Below, piece by piece: positions 39,455 through 45,457 of a stretch of DNA of 45,457 nucleotides. This DNA is from Longimicrobium sp. (GTDB taxonomy: Bacteria; Gemmatimonadota; Gemmatimonadetes; Longimicrobiales; Longimicrobiaceae): contig DASVTZ010000185.1 of the NCBI GenBank assembly GCA_036387335.1, positions 1-45,457 of the forward strand. The letters are read 5' to 3'. Within the stretch, counting starts at the first letter, position 1. The number at the start of each line of letters is the position of its first letter. Position numbers and translations under genes: made by a program. The notes beneath the pieces were generated by a model. It had not been told where the DNA came from. It searched no databases and was given only the letters and a program-made list of their open reading frames with translations.

Positions 39455-40530
39455 TCAGCGCCAGCGGTGCGCGTTCTCCGGCCAGGTCCACACCACCGGC
39501 TGGTCGCCCACCGTGCCGATTATGTCGCCCCAGTCGTTGATCGCTACCGCGGTGCTGCTGGCCTGGCCCATCTCTGGGAGCCGCTCGGTGCCGGTCTCCT
39601 TGCGCCAGACCCAGGCGTGGAGCTGGTGGTTGATCGTGTCGCGCGAGGAGCCCACCACCTCGTCCATGTTGTTGACGTCGCTGGCCTCGCCCCAGCGGGT
39701 CCCCGGGGCAACCGGGATGGGGACCAGTCCGCCCTCCGCCGTCCAGAAGAACGGGAAACGCTCCGGGGGTCCAACGCGCGACCCGTAGTTTCCCTGCGTA
39801 CCCGCCACCGCGCCCTTGTCGTTGATGGCAGCCGCCCGCGTATCGCGGTGGTAGTCGGTCGGCTGGATCTCCATCCACTCGTTGCTCCACGCCTTCCAGA
39901 TCGTCGCCCGGTGAGTGGTGTTCCCGCTCGAGCGGAGCGTCACGTCGCTCGAGCCCACCACGTCGCCCTGCGTGTTGATGTCTACGGCCACGCTGGAGAA
40001 GCTCCCAGCCTGCGGATCGAGTTCCGGCTGGCGGAGCTGCTTGATCCCGAAGCAGGTCGTCCAAAAGAACGCGCGCTTCGCCTGCTGTCCCACTACCCAC
40101 CCCACCGAGTTGATCCCGAACCCGAGGGTTGCCGGCGAGTCGCCGATCTCCGCCATCGTCCCATCGGTGTCGCGCCGCGCCAGCTTCGCGGGGGTGGTTC
40201 CGACTGCCTGCCCCGCCGGGCTGTAGTCCCCGACCGTCGTGAGCCCGGTGAGCGGGCGGACTCCCGTGGCCTAGCTCCACGTGGCCGCACCCGATGCATC
40301 GGTGCCCGCGACGACTGCATCGTTGGTCACGGCCACGCCCTTGATGGGGATCACGATCACCGTGCGCGGGCTCTCCAGCAGCCGCGAGCGCGCCGGCGCA
40401 GCCGCGAGCGACATCGAGGGCGCGAGCCGCGTTTTCGCGTTGCAGGCGGCCTCGTTCCCGGGGCCACCGGGCTGTCCGCGCACGCCGCTAGCGACACGCC
40501 GGCAGCCAGGGCGAGGGTAAAGCGTTTCAT
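39455..40530 (-). pseudogene. Broken paralogue of the HAF-type lipoprotein
   Basis: From the ATG at 40530 the same leader is read (MKRFTLALAAGVSLAACADS). A single-base shift follows near 40455-40465, after ADSPVAPG, and the paralogous sequence continues in the next frame (NEAACNAKTRLAPSMSLAAA). A TAG at 40271-40273 then replaces the Lys codon seen in the intact copy (WSKATG versus WS-stop-ATG). After it the frame is clean to the stop at 39455 and ends with the same PVVWTWPENAHRWR. The last 233 codons could only be made by re-initiation (ATG at 40156). Two independent lesions argue for a real pseudogene. Confidence 0.8.
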
Positions 40531-40686
40531 CACAAGCTCCTGCAACCCAGTGAGATGCTCAAGCGGCTCCCGGGAGCAGGAACCACCTGTTTCCGTGGGC
40601 AGATCGCGTGCCGAACTGTCACGAATGTGAGTATCAGGACGGATGGGCCAGAACGAGGTTTGCAGCGTTCGCGTGTTCGGATGCCG

Positions 40687-41697
40687 TCAGCGTGCGGCGT
40701 CCAGATCCAGGCCCCAGTGCAGTGTGAGATAGCTGTCCAGCACCTCGGCGGTGACGTCGCCGAAGCGGTCCATGTTGGCCTGGGTGTCGCGCACGCCGGT
40801 GAAGTTGGCTTCGATCTGCACCCCGCAGATGGCGCCGCGCGTGGCGCCGCCGAGCGGGCCGGCCTCCGCCCCGCACGTGTGCCGCGCCGTGTTGTAGCCG
40901 CCGCTGAAATATGCCTCGCCCTCTGCCGCGCTCGGGTACGTGGAGCTGGGGACGGCCGGGAAGCCGCGGCTGGCGTACAGGGTGCCCAGGCTGCCGGCCC
41001 CGCGCAGCAGCGCGGAAAAGGAGAGCCGCGTCGCCTGGGCGGAGATGGTCCTGATGCTGGAGGTGTCCTCGTACGCCCGGTATGCGTCCAGCCTGGCGTC
41101 GGAGAGGTCGAGCTGGTCGTCCCGGAGCAGGTATCCCAGCTCCAGGCGCTGAAGAGGGTGCCCGTGGCCGTGCATGTCCATGTACCACCCCCTGCCGCCT
41201 GCGCGGACGACGGCGTTGCGCGCGGTGGTGATGAAGTCGTGGAACTCGCGCCACGCCACCCCCGCCTCCACGTCGCCGCACGCGGCTTCCAGCAGATCCC
41301 GATTGGCGTCCAGCTTGGCCCGGTGCAGGTGGTTGAGGACGACGTGCGGATAGCGGCCGAAGCGCGCGAAGTAGCGCCGCTGCATGGCCACCGCCAGCTC
41401 CCGCGTGTTCAGGTCGCGCCCGATGGTGGCGGTTCCGCCACAGCTTTCGGCGGTGCGGTCCGGGATCTCCTCGGGAGCCAGATCCCCGCCGTGCGGCGCC
41501 GAAAGGATGACGGGCGCGTTGCCCGCGATGTATTCCACGTACCGATTCCGCCCGAAGTACGACTGTCCCGGCGTGTACGACACCGGCTGGACTACCGCGG
41601 GAGGTGCGGTGACGCCGTCCGTGGGCCCGCCGCAGCTCGCCAGGAGCCCCAGCGCGAGCAAAGAGAGCGGGAGGCCGCCGTAGTGGTTTATCCGCAC
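40687..41697 (-). CDS. N-formylglutamate amidohydrolase-like lipoprotein
   Basis: A GTG start at 41697 (CGAGGTAC upstream) gives MRINHYGGLPLSLLALGLLA with lipobox ASC; 336 aa. The core matches the FGase/HutG-like zinc fold: APVILSAPHGGDLAPEEIPD, IGRDLNTRELAVAMQRRYFA, YPHVVLNHLHRAKLDANRDL, WREFHDFITTARNAV, GWYMDMHGHGHPLQRLELGY and a late GVQIEANFTGVRD. The H-G-G, N-H-L-H-R and D-M-H-G-H ligands are all present. Most characterised FGases are cytosolic histidine-degradation enzymes; this is a membrane-anchored, exported relative, so substrates such as peptidoglycan or N-acyl compounds are possible. Well-supported fold, open substrate. Confidence 0.8.
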   Translation of the reverse strand: MRINHYGGLPLSLLALGLLASCGGPTDGVTAPPAVVQPVSYTPGQSYFGRNRYVEYIAGNAPVILSAPHGGDLAPEEIPDRTAESCGGTATIGRDLNTRELAVAMQRRYFARFGRYPHVVLNHLHRAKLDANRDLLEAACGDVEAGVAWREFHDFITTARNAVVRAGGRGWYMDMHGHGHPLQRLELGYLLRDDQLDLSDARLDAYRAYEDTSSIRTISAQATRLSFSALLRGAGSLGTLYASRGFPAVPSSTYPSAAEGEAYFSGGYNTARHTCGAEAGPLGGATRGAICGVQIEANFTGVRDTQANMDRFGDVTAEVLDSYLTLHWGLDLDAAR

Positions 41698-41758
41698 GAT
41701 GTACCTCGGAAGATTACGTTGCCGGGGCGTTGGGGCGCGGCGAGGCCGCATACCCGCA

Positions 41759-41783
41759 GGCCGGCTCCCGTGGGAAGCCGGCC
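41759..41783. repeat. GGCCGGCT palindrome, related to 39406 terminator
   Basis: GGCCGGCT / AGCCGGCC (41759-41766, 41776-41783) around CCCGTGGGA. It resembles the terminator at 39406-39438 (loops CCCGTGGGA and CCCGTGAGA). It was probably duplicated together with the HAF gene end. Confidence 0.5.
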
Positions 41784-41810
41784 CGGCCGCAAAGTGAAGA
41801 AGCCGGCCGC

Positions 41811-41863
41811 TCAGCGCCAGCGGTGCGCGTTCTCCGGGCCAGCTGCACACCACCGGCCGTCGA
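41811..41863 (-). pseudogene. Relic of a third HAF-lipoprotein gene 3' end
   Basis: Read leftward, the last codons GPENAHRWR plus TGA and about 50 bases match the 3' ends of the genes at 38164 and 39455, with one extra base and a few changes (CCGGGCCAGCTGC versus CCGGCCAGGTCC). No body remains upstream. It shows that the tandem array once had at least three copies. Confidence 0.7.
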
Positions 41864-41920
41864 CACGCAGACACGCTCGCGCGATACCGCCCTCGAATAT
41901 GTTGGGTCCGCGCGCGACAA

Positions 41921-41952
41921 CGGGCCGGCTCCCCACCTGGGAAGCCGGCCCG
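41921..41952 (-). terminator. Terminator of C39-like peptidase gene
   Basis: CGGGCCGGCT / AGCCGGCCCG (41921-41930, 41943-41952), 10 bp, 24 bases past the stop at 41976. Confidence 0.6.
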
Positions 41953-41975
41953 CCGAACGGCACTGAGGCGCGGTG

Positions 41976-42950
41976 TCAGGGCACCAGGTACATCTCGTGG
42001 TAGCGCACCGTGTTGGGATCGAAGTAGGTGCAGCTCCCCTGCCACGGCGTGGTGATCGCCTTCCCCACGATGGCGCGCCCGTACTTCACCCCGATCCCCG
42101 CCGTCGAAGAGCTCCCGTACGCGCTGCCGTCGCAGAGCGTCTGGCCCCACCGGCCTGCCGGGTCGTTCATCGTGTAGTTGGTGCCGTCGTTGCCGATCAG
42201 CAGCATCACGTGGCCGGAGCTGGTGAATTTGCCGTGGATGACGACGGGCCGCCCCTTGTTCAGCTCGGCATCCAGCTCCGGGATGGAACCCGTCTCCATG
42301 TGCACGCGAATGCGGTTCTTGATCCCGGCGCGGGCGGCGAGCTTGTTGAAGATCGTGTCGAACTTGAACTCGTCCTGCGATTGCTTGCGGAACTCGGTGT
42401 AGATCTGGTCCGGCGTGTAGTTGGCCCCGTAGTACTTCAGGAGCATCGCCATGGTGGTGTTGGCGCAGGTGGCGCCCGGCTCGTACGTGTTGGCGTACTG
42501 GTAGAAGTACGGCACGTTGGGCACCAGGTCCGCGATGGTGATGTCCTTGTAGAAGCCCGCCACCTGCGTCCCCGCCGAGTTGTAGCCGCGCAGGTAGATG
42601 CGCCGCACTCCCACGCCGCTGAACTTGTACTTCACGGGGAAGAAGTTCGCGCGGTCCGTGCTGGAGCCCAGCAGGTACGTGCCGTCCGCGAAGTACTTCA
42701 CCGTCACGATGTCGCTGGTCGCGTCCGCCTTGAAGGTGACGGGGTTGGTGGCGTAGCTCCCGGTGGGGAAGACCCATGCGACCGTCGCGGTGCCGGCGAG
42801 CGTCTTCGACGGCGCCTCGGGCGCGGTGATCCGCGATCCGCTTCCGTCGCAGGCCGTGAGGGAGGCGAGTACGGCGAGGAGCGCCAGTCCGCGCAGCGCG
42901 CGTCTCGGGCGGGTGGATCCCAGCGCCTTCCCGGATTGTGGATCGTTCAT
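41976..42950 (-). CDS. C39-like papain-fold peptidase lipoprotein
   Basis: A 324-aa protein with a lipoprotein leader (ALRGLALLAVLASLTAC). Residues about 50-140 form a beta-sandwich (TVAWVFPTGSYATNPVTFKA, then VKYFADGTYLLGSS; an Ig-like or fibronectin-like domain). The catalytic part is Peptidase_C39_2: PYFYQYANTYEPGATCANTT with nucleophile Cys in ATCANTT, GRPVVIHGKFTSSGHVMLLI with the His, and NYTMNDPAGRWG with the Asn/Asp. Here it is a free surface protease or transglutaminase-like enzyme, not the ABC-fused bacteriocin protease. Substrate unknown. Confidence 0.82.
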   Translation of the reverse strand: MNDPQSGKALGSTRPRRALRGLALLAVLASLTACDGSGSRITAPEAPSKTLAGTATVAWVFPTGSYATNPVTFKADATSDIVTVKYFADGTYLLGSSTDRANFFPVKYKFSGVGVRRIYLRGYNSAGTQVAGFYKDITIADLVPNVPYFYQYANTYEPGATCANTTMAMLLKYYGANYTPDQIYTEFRKQSQDEFKFDTIFNKLAARAGIKNRIRVHMETGSIPELDAELNKGRPVVIHGKFTSSGHVMLLIGNDGTNYTMNDPAGRWGQTLCDGSAYGSSSTAGIGVKYGRAIVGKAITTPWQGSCTYFDPNTVRYHEMYLVP

Positions 42951-43365
42951 GAGGTTCCCGGCGGTTCAGGTGGCGGAACGCTTCGGTGGGATGATCCTGT
43001 GAGGGAATATCCATACCGGAAAAGGGATGCAAAAGCGCGTTTGCCGGCTCCCCGTCCAACCCCCTGCGCCGCAAGGGGATCGGCCCTCGCGCGTCCGCCT
43101 GGCGCCACGCTCGCCGATTTCCCGCGTCGGAGCAATATGGTGCGATCCGCACAGATTGGTGCATGCCGGCCCCCGCACGCCGGGCCACGTCAGGGCGTCC
43201 ACACCGGGGTAGGATCGTCACTGTCGGTGTGCGTCAGACGGCTGGGAGCGCGATACACATCAAAGCGCATCGTGACACCCGCTCTTCTGTTACTCTCCCC
43301 CGTTCTTGCGTAAAGTGTCTTCGGGGCCCGCGAGGGCGTAGCCGTGAAACCACTTGGAGGAACCA
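42951..43365. other. Intergenic between divergent genes
   Basis: No gene seen. It should hold promoters for the leftward C39-like gene and the rightward gene at 43366. A GC palindrome (GCCGGC..GCCGGGCC) lies near 43164-43186. I cannot place -35/-10 boxes with confidence. Confidence 0.35.
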
Positions 43366-43749
43366 ATGGCCCAGCCATTCGAGCAGCAGTACGAGGACGT
43401 GTTGCAGAACATCGAGGCTCCCGTCGTCGAGCTCTACCGCGCCGACCCGTCGCTCGTCGACTACGAGGTGGATTCGGGCCTCGGGGCACTGATCGCGCAC
43501 TACACGGCCGAGCTACAGGGCCGCCCGTCCCCGGGCGCTCCCTCGGATGCGAACCGGCGGCGCGTGTTCGAGGAGGTGCTGGAGGCGTGCGAGTGGCGGC
43601 TGGGTCGCGGCCCCGACGCTGGCGCTAAGTTGAACACAACTGAGGAGATCGTCGCCTGCCTCAAGCGGGTGCGGAAGTCAGCGCAGCGGTGGACCAAGCG
43701 CGGGGGACGCCAGGGTTACCTCACCTTCGTCTCACGCTTCATCCCGTAG
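43366..43749 (+). CDS. Conserved-looking 127-aa orphan protein
   Basis: The ATG at 43366 follows GGAGGAACCA, a strong RBS, so I prefer it to upstream alternatives. The product is helical: FEQQYEDVLQNIEAPVVELY, DYEVDSGLGALIAHYTAELQ, RRVFEEVLEACEWRLGRG and IVACLKRVRKSAQRWTKRGG, ending GYLTFVSRFIP. The DVLQNIE, DYxVxxxLxALI and CEWRLGR segments look like a family signature, but I cannot name the family. No signal peptide or TM helix. A soluble, possibly DNA- or protein-binding protein; it stands alone. Confidence 0.65.
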   Translation: MAQPFEQQYEDVLQNIEAPVVELYRADPSLVDYEVDSGLGALIAHYTAELQGRPSPGAPSDANRRRVFEEVLEACEWRLGRGPDAGAKLNTTEEIVACLKRVRKSAQRWTKRGGRQGYLTFVSRFIP

Positions 43750-43790
43750 CCGCGCCCACGTGCACGAACGGCGGCCCACACGTGGAGACA

Positions 43791-43823
43791 CGGAGGCGCG
43801 GAGAGAGCTTCTCCGCGCCTCCG
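43791..43823 (+). terminator. GGAGGCGCGGAGA hairpin terminator
   Basis: CGGAGGCGCGGAGA / TCTCCGCGCCTCCG (43791-43804, 43810-43823), 14 bp, followed by CTTCTTC. Its stem matches the hairpin at 12441-12475 and belongs to the dispersed-repeat vocabulary of this genome. Confidence 0.65.
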
Positions 43824-44000
43824 CTTCTTCACCACCATACACCTCCGTGACGAAAAAGGCGCGCCTCAGACCCCAACGGGACACCGCGCAAACCGATGTG
43901 GGAAGGACACTTGCGAGACGCTGGTGTGCGGAGCGGGTTCTGCCTATCTTCGCCTAGCGTGGTGGACAACGGGACCTCCTCAAACGGCGGAGGATGGACG

Positions 44001-44210
44001 ATGGGCATCGAGCCTGAGACTGAGAGCGAAGCAACGCTGGACCCGTACGAACTCCAGCGGCTCCGACGCAACGAGCGGCTCATCGCTGCGGGCATAACAC
44101 CGGCGACAGGACCCTGGCCCCCGCCGGCTTTCGAGACGCTAAGGCCGCGGTTTTACCGCCTGCGTCGGCTGTGGTGGCCCATACGCAGATACCTGCGACG
44201 CATCATGTGA
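44001..44210 (+). CDS. Small antitoxin-like protein, copy 1
   Basis: The ATG at 44001 follows GGCGGAGGATGG; 69 aa. The product begins with an acidic stretch (MGIEPETESEATLDPYELQR), then RLRRNERLIAAGITPATGPW and a basic aromatic tail (PRFYRLRRLWWPIRRYLRRI). It aligns along its whole length with copy 2 at 44293: ELQRLRRNE, AGI, W-PPP, FETL, PRFYR and RRLWWP-RRYLRR are shared. It overlaps the start of a truncated PIN toxin. I recognise no named antitoxin family. The antitoxin role is inferred from its position before a PIN gene in both copies. Confidence 0.62.
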   Translation: MGIEPETESEATLDPYELQRLRRNERLIAAGITPATGPWPPPAFETLRPRFYRLRRLWWPIRRYLRRIM

Positions 44211-44290
44211 TCTGGGTCTTGGACGCCAGCTCACTCACGAAGCCTTGGGAACATCGCGCGGCGCTGAAACCATACTTACGGGAGGAGTAG
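44207..44290 (+). pseudogene. Truncated PIN-domain toxin, copy 1
   Basis: The GTG at 44207 overlaps the antitoxin stop, as in copy 2. The frame reads MIWVLDASSLTKPWEHRAAL and stops at 44290 after 27 residues. The first PIN motif (LDASSL, with the catalytic Asp) is kept, but the other three acidic residues and all later helices are gone. Nucleotide similarity to the full toxin continues to about 44270 (GGCGCTGAAAC). Then the sequence jumps to the RBS of the second antitoxin. It is the product of an internal deletion after tandem duplication. Confidence 0.7.
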
Positions 44291-44292
44291 CG

Positions 44293-44505
44293 ATGACAGG
44301 CGAGACGGAGACGGCGAACGCAGAGACGCTGGGTCCATTCGAGCTACAGCGGCTCCGGCGCAATGAACTGTTGCGCGCCGCAGGCATACGTCCGGCGCCC
44401 TGCCGCACCTGGCCACCACCGGAATTCGAGACGCTCAAACCGCGCTTTTACCGCGTGCGACGCCTTTGGTGGCCAGTCCGCAGATACCTGCGGCGCTTCC
44501 TGTGA
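44293..44505 (+). CDS. Small antitoxin-like protein, copy 2
   Basis: The ATG follows GGAGGAGTAGCG; 70 aa. It begins MTGETETANAETLGPFELQR and ends RFYRVRRLWWPVRRYLRRFL. Compared with copy 1 the N-terminus has diverged, while the WPPPxFETL and RRLWWP cores are unchanged. Its TGA overlaps the GTG of the complete PIN gene, so the two are translationally coupled in the usual antitoxin-then-toxin order. There is no obvious AbrB, RHH or Phd DNA-binding domain, which would make this an uncommon VapB-type partner. Confidence 0.65.
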   Translation: MTGETETANAETLGPFELQRLRRNELLRAAGIRPAPCRTWPPPEFETLKPRFYRVRRLWWPVRRYLRRFL

Positions 44506-45005
44506 TCTTTTTTCTCGACGCCAGCTCGCTCGTTAAGCTTTACCAAGACGAGACGGGCGCTGAAACGATGCGCGAGCTGTTCCGTCGCCCTGAGCTGTAC
44601 GGCGCGTTCTTCGTATCTGAGCTCGTGTCCCTGGAAGTTGTAGTGCGCCTGGCAAAGGGTGCCCGGATAGGCGGCCGGAAGGCGCGCCGGAGGCGGGATC
44701 GCGTGCTGAGGCAGCATGCTAGCCATCGTACCGCGTTTTTTACGATACTGAATATGGAGCCTCGTGTCGTACACGAGGCTGAATCGATCGCGATTGCATT
44801 CAGCGATTCCGGTGCGGGAACGCTGGACCTGCTCCATGCGGCCTCCGCGCAACAGGTGAGTGAGCTTGTACCGCACGAGCCGCTCGTGTTCGTGGCGGCG
44901 GACCGCAAGCTGCGGTCGCTTGCGGAGCGGATCGGGTTCCGAACCTTCGATCCAGAGAACGGCGACCCGGCACTGCTCACCCCCTCACGCATGGTTGCGG
45001 AATGA
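44502..45005 (+). CDS. vapC: PIN-domain ribonuclease toxin (VapC-like)
   Basis: A GTG start overlaps the antitoxin stop; 167 aa, slightly long for VapC. The four-acid PIN site is visible: MIFFLDASSLVKLYQDETGA (Asp6), FFVSELVSLEVVVRL (Glu), DSGAGTLDLLHAASA (Asp) and LVFVAADRKLRSLAERIG (Asp). A basic stretch GGRKARRRRDRVLRQ lies in the middle. VapC toxins cleave tRNA or rRNA and are held by a cognate VapB. Its own stop overlaps the next ATG (alpha/beta hydrolase), so that enzyme may be read in the same transcript. Confidence 0.82.
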   Translation: MIFFLDASSLVKLYQDETGAETMRELFRRPELYGAFFVSELVSLEVVVRLAKGARIGGRKARRRRDRVLRQHASHRTAFFTILNMEPRVVHEAESIAIAFSDSGAGTLDLLHAASAQQVSELVPHEPLVFVAADRKLRSLAERIGFRTFDPENGDPALLTPSRMVAE

Positions 45006-45457
45006 CGCTCTCGCTGGTGGCGGGCGGCCGGCGGCTGGAGTACGCGTGGATCGGTCCACCGCCGGATGCCGCGCCGACGCTCGTGTTCCTTCACGAGGGG
45101 CTCGGATCGCTGGCGGCGTGGCGCGACTTTCCGGCGGCGCTGGCGGCGGCGACCGGGTTCGGGGCGCTGGTCTACAGCCGCGCCGGGTATGGCGGATCGG
45201 ACCCGGCCGAGCTGCCGCGCCCCGTCCGCTTCATGCACGACGAGGCCGGGGTGCTTCGCGAGGTGATGGACGCAGCCGGGGTGCGCGACGCGGTACTGGT
45301 GGGGCACAGCGACGGCGCGTCCATCGCGATCATCCACGCGGGTAGCGAGGGCGGCAGCCGTGTACGCGCGCTGGTGCTGGAGGCGCCGCACGTCTTCACC
45401 GAGCCGGAAGGGCTGGCGAGCATCGCCCGCATCGCGGACACGTACCGCACCACCGAC
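45002..45457 (+). CDS. Alpha/beta-hydrolase, 3' end beyond window
   Basis: The ATG overlaps the PIN stop (ATGA), and 152 codons are open to the window end. It matches the alpha/beta-hydrolase fold: TLVFLHEGLGSLAAWRDFPA (the oxyanion-hole HEGLGS form), YSRAGYGGSDPAELPRPV, MHDEAGVLREVMDAAG and the nucleophile elbow VLVGHSDGASIAIIHA (G-H-S-D-G). The catalytic Asp and His lie beyond the edge. The HEGLGS plus GHSDGAS combination is common in small esterase-like proteins. Substrate unknown. Coupling to a toxin gene is probably incidental. Confidence 0.82.
   Translation, partial: MTLSLVAGGRRLEYAWIGPPPDAAPTLVFLHEGLGSLAAWRDFPAALAAATGFGALVYSRAGYGGSDPAELPRPVRFMHDEAGVLREVMDAAGVRDAVLVGHSDGASIAIIHAGSEGGSRVRALVLEAPHVFTEPEGLASIARIADTYRTTD

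Noticed and set aside
1-45457. tRNA, rRNA or replication-origin features
   Set aside because: I scanned by eye for clover-leaf and rRNA segments and found none that I could support; small tRNAs could be missed without a covariance search.

Overview
The window is high-GC DNA with dense bacterial gene packing. It carries many secreted or lipoprotein-type products (M28 peptidase, penicillin acylase, BamA/TamA-like outer-membrane barrel, LVIVD propeller, DUF305, C39-like peptidase) and many hairpin-forming dispersed repeats of the CACACAGAGRCACAGAG type. Outer-membrane proteins, lipoboxes and this repeat style suggest a Gram-negative soil or freshwater lineage. I favour Gemmatimonadota (Longimicrobium-like), but this is inference because no rRNA or marker gene is present. 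It looks like chromosome, with accessory patches.

Layout. 1-5300: the 5' part of a dockerin-like secreted protein, a decayed hicAB toxin-antitoxin pair, an M28 peptidase, a methyltransferase, a TPR-type lipoprotein, and a NYN-domain nuclease gene with a two-hairpin leader. 5300-10850: an Rrf2 regulator whose promoter carries a 26-bp site that recurs inverted before an Old-Yellow-Enzyme gene, then an MFS-ABC exporter pair. 10850-13800: a repeat-truncated HigA-like antitoxin, a second NYN gene with the same kind of leader, an RG-rich disordered protein, a DinB protein and a 28-residue metallothionein-like peptide. 13900-19020: MOSC, DUF2059, FlaR-like kinase, SnoaL-like protein, a small cysteine-bearing protein and a penicillin acylase family lipoprotein. 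19100-21700: a toxin-like patch with a four-gene overlapping operon and an MNT-HEPN pair. 21800-27500: DUF305, LVIVD, outer-membrane barrel and GNAT genes. 27700-32650: a PAS-PAS-GGDEF-EAL protein, a NUDIX hydrolase and a ChlI/MoxR-like AAA ATPase. 33000-35330: a lower-GC Septu-like ATPase plus HNH cassette, followed by the 3' scrap of a Xre antitoxin. 35500-43000: a BrkB-family protein, a DUF1028 protein, two tandem HAF-type lipoprotein genes (one broken) plus a relic of a third, an N-formylglutamate-amidohydrolase-like lipoprotein and a C39-like peptidase. 43300-45457: a conserved orphan, a tandemly duplicated small-antitoxin/PIN-toxin module whose first toxin is truncated, and a partial alpha/beta hydrolase.

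Working together. The main themes are cell-envelope and secreted functions, stress handling (Rrf2 with OYE, metallothionein-like peptide, DinB), and a striking number of intact, broken and relic toxin-antitoxin or phage-defence genes, several bounded or truncated by the dispersed repeats. The most novel-looking signals are the two-hairpin leaders on both NYN nuclease genes, the duplicated PIN module with an unrecognised antitoxin family, and the Rrf2-OYE operator pair.
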